A DNA stretch of 64,000 nt, from NCBI RefSeq assembly GCF_018860345.1, contig NZ_JAHKPJ010000028.1, forward strand, positions 1 through 64,000, read 5' to 3'. The notes under the pieces are model-generated. The model saw only the letters and a program-made list of their open reading frames with translations, was not told the DNA's origin and did not search any database. This stretch comes from Psychrosphaera sp. F3M07. Its GTDB lineage: Bacteria > Pseudomonadota > Gammaproteobacteria > Enterobacterales > Alteromonadaceae. The position numbers and the translations under genes were made by a program. Below are positions 46,540 to 56,030 of this stretch, piece after piece (the first letter of the stretch is position 1; every line of letters starts with the position of its first letter).

Positions 46540-49500
46540 ATGGAATTCAAACTTTTGACAAAAAACCTTAGACTTCTCTTATTAGCTTGTTTAGCCATTG
46601 TGCTCTCATTATCATCAGCTATCGCATCGGGACCATCTACTCGTTTTGAACAATTGTCTATTGAACATGGACTCCCCCAAAGCAGTGCTAAAGCCATCAT
46701 ACAAGACAAGCAAGGTTTTTTATGGGTTGGAACAGAAGAAGGATTAGCGCGCTACGACGGTTACGAATTTAAAGTTTTCAAAAACAATTCTGACAGTTCA
46801 GAATCCATATCAAATAATTATGTGACAGCTCTATTTGAAGACAAACGAGGTTATATTTGGATAGGAACAAGAAATGGTGGCTTAAATCGCTTTAACCCTA
46901 TTACTGAAAAGTTTGTTCACTACCAGCATCAACCTAATAATTCCAATAGCTTAAGTGGAAATAGCATCCATGCTATTGCTCAAGATCTGCAAGAGAATAT
47001 TTGGATAGGAACGAATGGCGCGGGTTTAAATCGCTTTAACTCTAAAACTGAAAAATTCACACAGTTCCGGCACAAAACAAAGAACCTGAATAGTTTAAGT
47101 AGTGATTCCATTAGTGAAATTACAGTAGATAAAAATGGTCACCTTTGGATTGGTACATGGGGTGGTGGCCTTAATTATTTTAATACAGATACACAACAAT
47201 TTACTCACTATAATCATCAAAATAGCGACCCTCACAGTTTAAGTAATAATACCGTCACCGCCATAGTTGAAGACAAACATGGTAACTTTTGGTTAGGCAC
47301 AAAAGGAGGTGGATTGAATTATTATGATAAAAATTCTCAGAAATTTACTCATTACCGTCATGACAAAACAAATCAAAATAGCTTAAGCAATGATGAAGTT
47401 GAAACGATTCTTAAAGATGAGCATGGTAATCTTTGGTTAGGAACTCTAGGAGGTGGCCTTAATTACTTTAACCCTAAAACTAACCATTTTACTCATTATC
47501 GTAATCAATCAACTAACCTCAATAGTCTTAGCAATGACATTATCCGGGACATCATTTATGATCAGCAGGGTAATCTTTGGATTGGTACTGACGGCGGAGG
47601 GTTAAATCGTTTAAATTCACTCACCAAACATTTTACTCATTACCGCCATCAAGACTCTAATCCTAACAGTCTAAGTAATAATATAATAAGAGCTATAACT
47701 GAAGATCATAAAGGTAATCTTTGGGTTGGTACTTGGGGGGGAGGACTAAATCGATTTAACTCCGAGACAAGACAGTTTACCCATTTCCGTTCTGATCCTC
47801 AAAACCCAAACGCTCTGAACGATGATAAAATCTATGTCATCACTGAAGATCAACATAACAACCTTTGGATTGGTACTGACAGTCGAGGCGTAAATGTATT
47901 TGATCCAACCACCAAAACCTTCCGTCATTATCGACATGACCCCAATGACACTAACAGCTTAAGTGATAATGCAGTAAGCGCAATAACGGAAGACAAACAG
48001 GGTAATATCTGGCTCGGTACTTGGAAAGGGCTTAATAAATTTAACCCATCAACACAAACCTTTACTCATTACAAAAAGGAACAATCTAACCCAAACAGTT
48101 TAAGTAATAATAGTGTTCGGGTTATTACCTTAGATAGTAAAGGCAATCTTTGGTTGGGGACTTGGGGCGGGCTTAATCACTTCAATCCCAAAACGGAACA
48201 ATTTACCCATTATAAACATTTAGAATCAGACCCTAATAGTCTAAGTAACAATACTATCTATTCAATAAAAGAAGACCAACAGGGAAACCTTTGGGTAGGT
48301 ACAGCAAGTGGTTTAAATTTATTAGATACCAAAACTGGAAAATTTACTCACTTCTTTGAAGAAGACGGACTAGCAAATAATGTTGTCTATCGTATAGAAG
48401 AAGGCCATAACGAGGATATTTGGTTAAGTACTAACTTGGGGCTGTCCAACTTTAACCTTAAAACAAATACGTTCAAAAATTACAATATGGGTGACGGGTT
48501 ACAAAGTAACGAGTTTAATGCTGATGCCTCTTTTAAAAATGAACAGGGAGAATTGTTTTTTGGCGGCATTAATGGCTTTAATCGTTTTTTTCCTGACAAA
48601 ATAGAAGCTAATACACAATACCCTAAAGTAACTTTTACCGACATGCTGCTATCTAACCAATCGGTTCCGGTCAGTAGCTCAGAAATGGTTGACTCTAATC
48701 ATATTCAAATCATTAAGAATGCGTTGAACAATAAATATTCTCTAACACAAGCCATTCACTCTACATCTGACATAATCTTAACTCACCAACAAAATTTAGT
48801 TACTTTCGAATTTAGTACGTTGCATTTTTCTAATCCAACCAAAAACCAATACACTTATAAAATGGACGGCTTTGATAAACAGTGGATAAAAACAGATTAT
48901 AAAAATCGACGAGCAACCTATACCAACTTACCAACAGGCAGTTATATATTAAGGGTGAGAGCCAGTAACCCATATGGCATTTGGAACGAAGAAGGCGCAT
49001 CATTAAACATTACTGTTTTACCTCCCCCTTGGTTTTCATGGTGGGCGTATACCTTGTACTTTATCACTGCCATTGTTATTGCCTTGTATTTTGTACGTGC
49101 CCAACGTAATAAAATTACTTTTATTCAAAAAATCAATGAAGAATTAGAAATGAAAGTGGTGGAACGAACACTAGGTTTGCAAAAAGCAAATGAAGAGTTA
49201 GCTAAAATTAGCGTTACAGACGAATTAACAGGATTAAAAAATCGGCGATTTGTTACCAATCATCTAAAAAGTGATATTGACCTTATTTTGCGTAAAAACC
49301 GCACATTAAATGCGGAAGGCGTTACCGTTGACCTTAACAATAACGAATCAGATTTAATCTTTTTTTTAATCGATTTAGATAACTTCAAGCTCGTTAATGA
49401 TATCTACGGTCACTCTGCAGGTGATTCGGTATTAATGCAAATCAAGTCTATTTTAACTAAGGTATTTAGAGAAACTGATTACCTTGTCCGCTGGGGTGGA

Positions 49501-49896
49501 GAAGAGTTTCTAGTCGTTGCTCGCTTTTCTGATCGACGAAATGCAGCGGCCCTAGCAGAAAAGCTAAGGAAATCCGTTGAAATGCACGATTTTGTAATTG
49601 ACGAAAACACTATACTCAACAAGACATGTTCAATTGGCTTTGCCAGTTTCCCGTTTGTTATAAATAACCCAACAGGATTAAGTTGGGAGCGTGTATTAGA
49701 TATTGCAGATCATTGTTTGTACGCAGCTAAACATTCAGCTAAAAATACATGGGTCGGACTGGAGAATATAAGCTGTGTAGATGAAGATTTGTTTACCTCA
49801 ATAACCAGAAACACTAACGACTTAATAGATAGAAAGTTATTAGAGGTAAAAAGCTCTTTACCTGAACAAAGCGAAATTAAATGGAATGAATACTAG
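46540..49896 (+). CDS. Two-component-regulator propeller / GGDEF diguanylate cyclase
   Basis: A 1118-residue membrane sensor. After a signal peptide (1-29) come 14 repeats of about 48 residues, each ending in a pattern like GNLWIGTxGGGLNxFN, followed by THYRH and NSLS (about 35-690): two seven-bladed propellers. A Y_Y_Y domain (about 740-825) and one membrane helix (about 828-850) follow, then a coiled segment and a GGDEF domain (LTGLKNRRFV, catalytic GGEEF, and the inhibitory RETD five residues before it). It should make cyclic di-GMP in response to a periplasmic signal. No kinase domain is present. It heads a stretch of signalling genes. Confidence 0.93.
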   Translation: MEFKLLTKNLRLLLLACLAIVLSLSSAIASGPSTRFEQLSIEHGLPQSSAKAIIQDKQGFLWVGTEEGLARYDGYEFKVFKNNSDSSESISNNYVTALFEDKRGYIWIGTRNGGLNRFNPITEKFVHYQHQPNNSNSLSGNSIHAIAQDLQENIWIGTNGAGLNRFNSKTEKFTQFRHKTKNLNSLSSDSISEITVDKNGHLWIGTWGGGLNYFNTDTQQFTHYNHQNSDPHSLSNNTVTAIVEDKHGNFWLGTKGGGLNYYDKNSQKFTHYRHDKTNQNSLSNDEVETILKDEHGNLWLGTLGGGLNYFNPKTNHFTHYRNQSTNLNSLSNDIIRDIIYDQQGNLWIGTDGGGLNRLNSLTKHFTHYRHQDSNPNSLSNNIIRAITEDHKGNLWVGTWGGGLNRFNSETRQFTHFRSDPQNPNALNDDKIYVITEDQHNNLWIGTDSRGVNVFDPTTKTFRHYRHDPNDTNSLSDNAVSAITEDKQGNIWLGTWKGLNKFNPSTQTFTHYKKEQSNPNSLSNNSVRVITLDSKGNLWLGTWGGLNHFNPKTEQFTHYKHLESDPNSLSNNTIYSIKEDQQGNLWVGTASGLNLLDTKTGKFTHFFEEDGLANNVVYRIEEGHNEDIWLSTNLGLSNFNLKTNTFKNYNMGDGLQSNEFNADASFKNEQGELFFGGINGFNRFFPDKIEANTQYPKVTFTDMLLSNQSVPVSSSEMVDSNHIQIIKNALNNKYSLTQAIHSTSDIILTHQQNLVTFEFSTLHFSNPTKNQYTYKMDGFDKQWIKTDYKNRRATYTNLPTGSYILRVRASNPYGIWNEEGASLNITVLPPPWFSWWAYTLYFITAIVIALYFVRAQRNKITFIQKINEELEMKVVERTLGLQKANEELAKISVTDELTGLKNRRFVTNHLKSDIDLILRKNRTLNAEGVTVDLNNNESDLIFFLIDLDNFKLVNDIYGHSAGDSVLMQIKSILTKVFRETDYLVRWGGEEFLVVARFSDRRNAAALAEKLRKSVEMHDFVIDENTILNKTCSIGFASFPFVINNPTGLSWERVLDIADHCLYAAKHSAKNTWVGLENISCVDEDLFTSITRNTNDLIDRKLLEVKSSLPEQSEIKWNEY

Positions 49897-50140
49897 GGGC
49901 TGTTTAGCTTTCATATTCTGCAATTCTGGCGGTTATTTATTGCATCCAGCTAGGCAGAAGATTTAACAATAGTCGTTCTATTTAATAAGCTGATAACGAC
50001 GTTGGGGTGATAAATATCCCCCTTTGGGTTGAGGTTAGATATCCCTTGAGATACAAACTTCAGTTGATTGAATTCGAAAACCAAAGAAAAGATGTTACCT
50101 AAAACCTGGCAGTTACACAGATTTAGTTACAGGGTCGTTC

Positions 50141-50389
50141 CTAATCGAGCAATGCGGCCATTTCGATAGTGTCATAAGGTATAAAAATACGTTTACACTC
50201 TAGAATACTTACTTCGTTATCGTCTTCTTCAGCGCTATCATCATCGTTTACATTTGATGGCTCAGGTCTAAATATTATGAACTTATCCGTATAAATTTCA
50301 GTAACTCCAACCATAGTTAAACCACTTTTAGTTCGCAAAATACACTCTTCTTCACGAAATTCATCTTCCATCATTTTTTTAGTAAACAT
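50141..50389 (-). CDS. Small acidic protein, unrecognised
   Basis: An 82-residue protein with no signal or membrane segment. It has two beta-like halves (CILRTKSGLTMVGVTEIYTDKFIIF and ECKRIFIPYDTIEMA) split by a very acidic linker (NDDDSAEEDDNE). The layout hints at a small regulatory or Sm-like fold, but this is a guess. ATG start. It lies 114 bases upstream of the hybrid kinase region and in the opposite direction to the GGDEF gene. Confidence 0.5.
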   Translation of the reverse strand: MFTKKMMEDEFREEECILRTKSGLTMVGVTEIYTDKFIIFRPEPSNVNDDDSAEEDDNEVSILECKRIFIPYDTIEMAALLD

Positions 50390-50503
50390 CTCGAACCTTA
50401 AATGGTAAAAATTGAAATACTTAACTATCGAAGATAGCTAAGCGTCATTTTAATGCAAGGAAAACTTTGTCCTTGTGTTAACTAACTATTCGCTTTGAGT
50501 AAT

Positions 50504-53242
50504 TCATTTTTTTGTGCAATTTAAAATTGCCGCCACCGCATTTTCTAAATTAACCGGTTTTGGCAAATGTGCGTTCATCCCTGCTGCCAAATATGCATTT
50601 ACGTCGACTTCTAATACATTTGCAGTTAACGCTATGATAGGCACGTTTTGGTGTTTAAAAGTTAATTCACGAATTTTTTTCGTGGCTTCAACACCGTCCA
50701 ACTCCGGCATTTGAATATCCATTAAAACAATATCTACTTTATCTAACTGCTTTAGTTTATCTATACATTCTTGGCCATTATTGGCGACCGTTAATAATTC
50801 CACCCCTTCTCGCTGTAAGATCTGCTGCATGACAAATTGATTAATAAGATTGTCTTCCGCTAACAGAATATGCAAGCCTTGCAACCGATTAGAGGGCAAT
50901 TCAGCGTTTAACGCTTTTGGTATAGTCTGTTCAATTGATTGTTGTAATGCTTGAAATAACTGAGAGCTTGAGCAGGGCTTTTCTAAAATGTCTTGAACCT
51001 GCATACCGTCTAACTGTGTATTAACGGAATGTTTATTCAACGCTGAAATAATAATCACTTTTGGTTCAGTCTCTAATTTTAATGAACGCATCGTAGTTAA
51101 AAAACCAAAACCTGACATGGAAGGCATGATCCAATCTAACAAAATAACATCAGGTAACGCCCCAGCTGTTAAATTATCAATTCCTTCTTTACCTGAACTA
51201 CAGATTGTATGAGATACGTTCATTTTATCTAACACTTCACGATAATTTTGTTGTGCGGTTAGGTTATCTTCAATTACTAACGCCCTAATAGGTACATCAA
51301 ATTTAAATGTGATGTCGTAATCTTGTAGTAAATTAGTTGGGCTATGATTGAAACGCATCTTAGCCTTAAATACACTGCCTTTACCCACAGTGCTTGTCAC
51401 GTCAATGTTCCCATTCATTTGTTTGCATAACAATTTACTAATAGATAATCCCAGACCAGTGCCACCATATTTTCTTGTGGTACTACTGTCTACTTGGGTA
51501 AAAGAGGAAAATAACGTGGAGAATTTGTCTGCGGGTATTCCAATACCTGAATCTTCAACTGAAAAAAGAACGTCTATCGACTGTGGTGTTTGGTTACTAA
51601 CTACTTCTGAACTGATATGAACTTTAACAAACCCACTTTCTGTGAACTTAACAGCGTTAGAACATAGATTTAATAGTACTTGGTTTACACGCACTACATC
51701 ACCATTTAATTCATGAACAATATTTTTATCCATCTCAATACTAAAAGTAATACCTTTGCTTTCACATAATGCAGCAAACGAGGTTTGAAGTATTTCCACC
51801 ACGTTATACAAGCTAAATGGTGCTTGTTCGAGTTGGATATTACCCGACTCAATTTTAGATAAGTCTAATATATCGTTTATGATCACCAACAAGTGTTTTG
51901 TTGATATCTCTATTTTGGCTAAATAATCCTGTTGTTGTTCATCTAAATTAGTCTTCATCAGTAGTTGCGACAAACCAATAAGACCATTCATTGGGGTTCG
52001 AATCTCATGACTCATATTAGCGAGAAATTCAGACTTTATTAACAAAGACTTTTCCGCGGCTTCTTTCGAAATACTTAACTCTTTAGTACGAGTTGCAACC
52101 CTATCCTCCAAAGATGCGCGTTCTCTATTTAAAGCACCAATTGCTAACAATCGCTTGCGGTTGATTTTAAGCAACAATAACACTAACAAAACTAGCGCAG
52201 TTAACACGAAAATGATCATTATAATTTGTGTTTTGTATTGCTCAAAAAAAGTAGGTTCGTAAAAAGCAAGTTCGGCACTTTCTGGTATTTGCTCAATCGA
52301 TATCCCCCAACGTTTCAATTGTCGCCAATCGTAATAAATGGAATTTATACCTTCTAACTTATTATGGTTGAAGTTTTTCCCCGCTTGAATGTCGATCATT
52401 ATATTTGCCAACTCTTTACCAATTAAGTCAGCTGACAACATGTAGCCACCAAGAACTCCTGAGCCTAATAAGGATTTCCAAAAAGAAAAAATGGGTACTG
52501 ATGTTCCTTTGCTAATTATATTTAACACTTGGTATGGCGTTAAATTATGACCATTACGTTGTTTAAACACTGGTGTGAAAATAACCACAGAATCGGAGGG
52601 TAAATTTGATAAATCATTCTCAAGCTCTGCTAATGACCTATTAAATAAAGGTTTTACTGGTATGTTAGGGGCAATTTCATTAAACAACTTAGTCAAATTT
52701 AAATAGTGATCGAAGGATAAATGCCCTTGGTTGTCAGTCACTATTATGACCTGTTTTGGATGATGATAATCTACTATTAATTTAACTCCTTTTTCGTAAT
52801 CATTCCCTGTTGTAATAGCAATTTGATCCGCTGGCAACGCTTTTGAAAACGTACTTGATGGCCTCACATAAATCCGCTTCTTACTCTTTAAGTTATCTCC
52901 AAGATCTCTCAAAAAATAGGCCGCTGCAGGCCCTTCACTTATAATTAAGTCTAGTTTTACATCGCTGTACTTTTGCTTAAGATAATGCGCAAAATTGTGA
53001 ACATTTTTATCGTTATTAAACCGTCCTTTATCTAAGGTTTCTGCATACAAGTTAATATTACTCTGACTAAACGTTAACTGATGTTGCATGCTTTTTATCA
53101 GATTGGTTTGCCAAGGAAGAAATAAGTCTATTGAACTAATGTACAATACTTGAAAAGTTTCTGATTTATCTGCAGGTGCCGACAACAGCTGACCGCTGGG
53201 AATATTCAGCAATAGAATAAGTAACACATGCCATATTTTCAT
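50504..53242 (-). CDS. Hybrid histidine kinase with periplasmic-binding-like sensor
   Basis: A 912-residue hybrid kinase. A signal peptide or first helix (1-21) leads to a periplasmic domain (about 25-325) with the alternating strand/helix pattern of ABC-type substrate-binding proteins. A membrane helix (338-359) and coiled coil follow, then HisKA ([13 protein letters not shown]412), the ATPase domain ([19 protein letters not shown]) and two receiver domains (phospho-acceptor D in LLDWIMPS and in VLMDIQMP). No HPt domain is present, so phosphotransfer must go through another protein. It is downstream of and in line with the TonB receptor gene. Confidence 0.92.
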   Translation of the reverse strand: MKIWHVLLILLLNIPSGQLLSAPADKSETFQVLYISSIDLFLPWQTNLIKSMQHQLTFSQSNINLYAETLDKGRFNNDKNVHNFAHYLKQKYSDVKLDLIISEGPAAAYFLRDLGDNLKSKKRIYVRPSSTFSKALPADQIAITTGNDYEKGVKLIVDYHHPKQVIIVTDNQGHLSFDHYLNLTKLFNEIAPNIPVKPLFNRSLAELENDLSNLPSDSVVIFTPVFKQRNGHNLTPYQVLNIISKGTSVPIFSFWKSLLGSGVLGGYMLSADLIGKELANIMIDIQAGKNFNHNKLEGINSIYYDWRQLKRWGISIEQIPESAELAFYEPTFFEQYKTQIIMIIFVLTALVLLVLLLLKINRKRLLAIGALNRERASLEDRVATRTKELSISKEAAEKSLLIKSEFLANMSHEIRTPMNGLIGLSQLLMKTNLDEQQQDYLAKIEISTKHLLVIINDILDLSKIESGNIQLEQAPFSLYNVVEILQTSFAALCESKGITFSIEMDKNIVHELNGDVVRVNQVLLNLCSNAVKFTESGFVKVHISSEVVSNQTPQSIDVLFSVEDSGIGIPADKFSTLFSSFTQVDSSTTRKYGGTGLGLSISKLLCKQMNGNIDVTSTVGKGSVFKAKMRFNHSPTNLLQDYDITFKFDVPIRALVIEDNLTAQQNYREVLDKMNVSHTICSSGKEGIDNLTAGALPDVILLDWIMPSMSGFGFLTTMRSLKLETEPKVIIISALNKHSVNTQLDGMQVQDILEKPCSSSQLFQALQQSIEQTIPKALNAELPSNRLQGLHILLAEDNLINQFVMQQILQREGVELLTVANNGQECIDKLKQLDKVDIVLMDIQMPELDGVEATKKIRELTFKHQNVPIIALTANVLEVDVNAYLAAGMNAHLPKPVNLENAVAAILNCTKK

Positions 53243-53287
53243 ATTGGCTGATAACTTTGTAATGTATACATAACCTGCACTATTGGA

Positions 53288-55789
53288 TTAAAAGTGGTAA
53301 TCAAAACTAGCTCCTATCATCTGCTGACCGCTAGTTTCTGAAGGTAAACACGTAACTGTAGATGCTAAGTCTATACCTGTGGAACTTGAGTCAGCACTGG
53401 TATTAGGAGCAAAAAAGTCTATCCCTCCCATATCAATACAATGCGATTCTTTTGTAATATTATTTAGTTGTAAGCCTAACTTATATTGCTGCTCTGTACC
53501 AAAATAATAACCGACGGATGCATTAAGCCAAAACTGCTCGCTTTTCTCTGAATAAAAATCTCTATCAAATGTTAAGCTATCGAGTTGCTTACTGACGTAT
53601 CGACTATCTAAATGCAAAAGTACATAGCTGCTGTCAAATTCAATCGCTTTATTTACTGACAGATTAAATGTGGTTTCTGGTGTATTAGTCAGTTGGTGAG
53701 TTTCATCGGCTGCTGTTAATCCACCAACATCAACCACTTCGCTTTGTAATAATCCCAATGAGGTTTGCACATCCAAACTAGGTGCAGGTAACCACTTGGT
53801 TTCGAGCTCTAATCCGACGATTTCAGATAATGGAATATTTACATATTGTGGTTGCCCTTCGAATACACCAAAGGTTTGTAAGTCATGCCATTGATAAAAA
53901 AAGCTCGCGGCACTTAGTTGAAAATTTGATGTGATATTCGTTTTAATTCCCAACTCATAAGCGTCCAAAAATTCAGGTTTAAATGCTTGTTCCGCGCCAT
54001 CGCCAAATAACGAGGATAATGCTCTTGTATCAAATCCCCCTGATTTAAACCCTCGGCTGTAACTTGTATAAATAAGGGTGTTAGGTTTGAGTTGATAATC
54101 CAAAATGACATTACCAGAAATTTCGCTTAGTGACTGTTCTAACTCGTACAATGACTGAGTCGAGGGTACAACAAAACACCCTCCAGCTTCTCTTTCCCGG
54201 CAAGATTCAATAAATTCACCTGAGATAAATTGATCTAATGGCACATTATCAAAAATGAGATCCGTAGCGGTATTAAAGGGGATATTAGATCCGTTAGTAT
54301 TGTTACTCGGTGGGGTATTATAATTTGCCGCTACGCCAAATGTAGACTCCGCCGTTTTATCATTTTTGGAATACCTAAGCCCTACCGTAGCGTTTAATTT
54401 ATTGGATAATGCCCAGGAAGTTTGCCCATAAATTGAAATATCTTTATCGGTTTGATCCAAGTAATTAAATGGCATTATCTCACGAGGTATATTGCCACTT
54501 GGTCCAATGTAATTAAAACGCCGAACAATCGTATATAGCTCCATATTTTCTTGGTACAGATATAAGCCGACTAACCAGTTAATTTCAGCATCGTCATTAG
54601 ACAACAATCTAAACTCTTGCGATATTTGTTGATAACGACCATCTTGATAGGCGATAAATTGCAGCGAGTTTGTGCCAGATAACTCTTCTGCATTATTAAC
54701 CTTAATATTGTTCGCACTAGTTATGGACAAAAACTGCATCCCACTGTCAAAGTCATGTTGTGCTTTAATAAAACTACCCTCAACTTCTACCAGTGCAGTA
54801 CCACTTGATACATTATACGCTTGATGTTTATTGCCCGTTGCAGGGTTAAAACCATTACGGTCAACAGTGTTTAATCTTGATGAACTGTCAAAATTAACAT
54901 TGGTTAATAAAGGGCTAATTAGTGCCCTATCGTCTATTTCAGATGCGTCTATATAGTCCTGTTTGCCGTTAATAAATAAGTAGGGGTCATCGACTGAACG
55001 AGTACCCATGGCTTTATAACCCATTTTAGAACCATCGGTTTTCGCTGATTGCCAGTTGACTAATAACTCAGAGTTGCTTTGCAGTTCCCATTTAAATTGC
55101 AACCGAGATGAATCTCGTTTTTTATCACCCAAATTTGTTTTACCCAGAGGTTGGGCATTGTTGTCAGTTGCAAGGTTTTTAAACAAGCCATCTTGTCTTT
55201 GTGATTGATGAGCAAATCGTAGCGCCATATCTTTTCCAATCGGCGCATTCAAAACCGTTAATAATTCCTGTGAGTTTGCATTACCAAGTCCAATTTTCAC
55301 ACGCCCAGACCATTCATCCAACAGCGGCTTATTGGAAGTATAGTTAATTGCACCGCCTGTCGTATTGCGACCAAATAAACTATTTTGCGGTCCCCTTAAG
55401 ACTTCAACGGCATGTACATCAAATAAGCCAATGGCTCCTGAAAATGGTGAACTCATTGATACTTCATCTATGTAAACGCCAACCGCTTGGTTAACATTTG
55501 CATGAAAGTTATTCGTACCGACACCCCGGATTGTAATACCCGAATTTAAATCGCTAGACGCATTAGAGGAGACATTTGACAATATATTCAGGATAGATTT
55601 GACGTCATCCGCACCAAAATTTTCCAAAGCCTCACCATCAAATGCTTGCATTGAAATAGGAACATCTTGAATTGGTCGGCTACGCTTTTGCGCCGTTACT
55701 TCGATCACTTCTATATCATTTTCATTGGCATTAACTTCACTGAATAATGAAACAATACACAAAGTGAGTAGGTATATTTTACTTCGCAT
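53288..55789 (-). CDS. TonB-dependent outer-membrane receptor
   Basis: An 833-residue TonB receptor. The signal peptide (1-21) is followed by a likely TonB box (IEVIEVTAQ), the plug domain (about 45-155; PISMQAFDGE, ILSNVSSNAS, GVYIDEVSMS, EVLRGPQNSLFGRNTTGGAINY), and a 22-strand barrel ending in FDYHF. It resembles the large group of receptors that alteromonads use for sugars, lipids or siderophores; the substrate is not readable. It lies 46 bases upstream of the hybrid kinase, likely an operon, and divergent from a second hybrid kinase. Confidence 0.93.
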   Translation of the reverse strand: MRSKIYLLTLCIVSLFSEVNANENDIEVIEVTAQKRSRPIQDVPISMQAFDGEALENFGADDVKSILNILSNVSSNASSDLNSGITIRGVGTNNFHANVNQAVGVYIDEVSMSSPFSGAIGLFDVHAVEVLRGPQNSLFGRNTTGGAINYTSNKPLLDEWSGRVKIGLGNANSQELLTVLNAPIGKDMALRFAHQSQRQDGLFKNLATDNNAQPLGKTNLGDKKRDSSRLQFKWELQSNSELLVNWQSAKTDGSKMGYKAMGTRSVDDPYLFINGKQDYIDASEIDDRALISPLLTNVNFDSSSRLNTVDRNGFNPATGNKHQAYNVSSGTALVEVEGSFIKAQHDFDSGMQFLSITSANNIKVNNAEELSGTNSLQFIAYQDGRYQQISQEFRLLSNDDAEINWLVGLYLYQENMELYTIVRRFNYIGPSGNIPREIMPFNYLDQTDKDISIYGQTSWALSNKLNATVGLRYSKNDKTAESTFGVAANYNTPPSNNTNGSNIPFNTATDLIFDNVPLDQFISGEFIESCREREAGGCFVVPSTQSLYELEQSLSEISGNVILDYQLKPNTLIYTSYSRGFKSGGFDTRALSSLFGDGAEQAFKPEFLDAYELGIKTNITSNFQLSAASFFYQWHDLQTFGVFEGQPQYVNIPLSEIVGLELETKWLPAPSLDVQTSLGLLQSEVVDVGGLTAADETHQLTNTPETTFNLSVNKAIEFDSSYVLLHLDSRYVSKQLDSLTFDRDFYSEKSEQFWLNASVGYYFGTEQQYKLGLQLNNITKESHCIDMGGIDFFAPNTSADSSSTGIDLASTVTCLPSETSGQQMIGASFDYHF

Positions 55790-56030
55790 TGATCACAACT
55801 TTTATTAAGATTTCATTAGCATAGCGGTAAAATGCTTATTTTGCTCTACCTACATGGTAAGTAACGACCACAGATATTGAAGTGTATCAAGTTGAACTGT
55901 GTTGTTAAGACCTCACACAACAAAATAAAGCAACACATCATCCCTAACAAGAGGCGAATTGCAGTAGTGCCACGTTTCCTTTTAGTGTTATAGTCTTCGC
56001 CGTTGAAATAAACCGATAACGAGTCATGAT

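Noticed and set aside
46639-48600. Regularly spaced DNA repeats that could be taken for a CRISPR or tandem-repeat array.
   Set aside because: They are about 144 bases long, coding and in frame, forming the propeller units of one protein.
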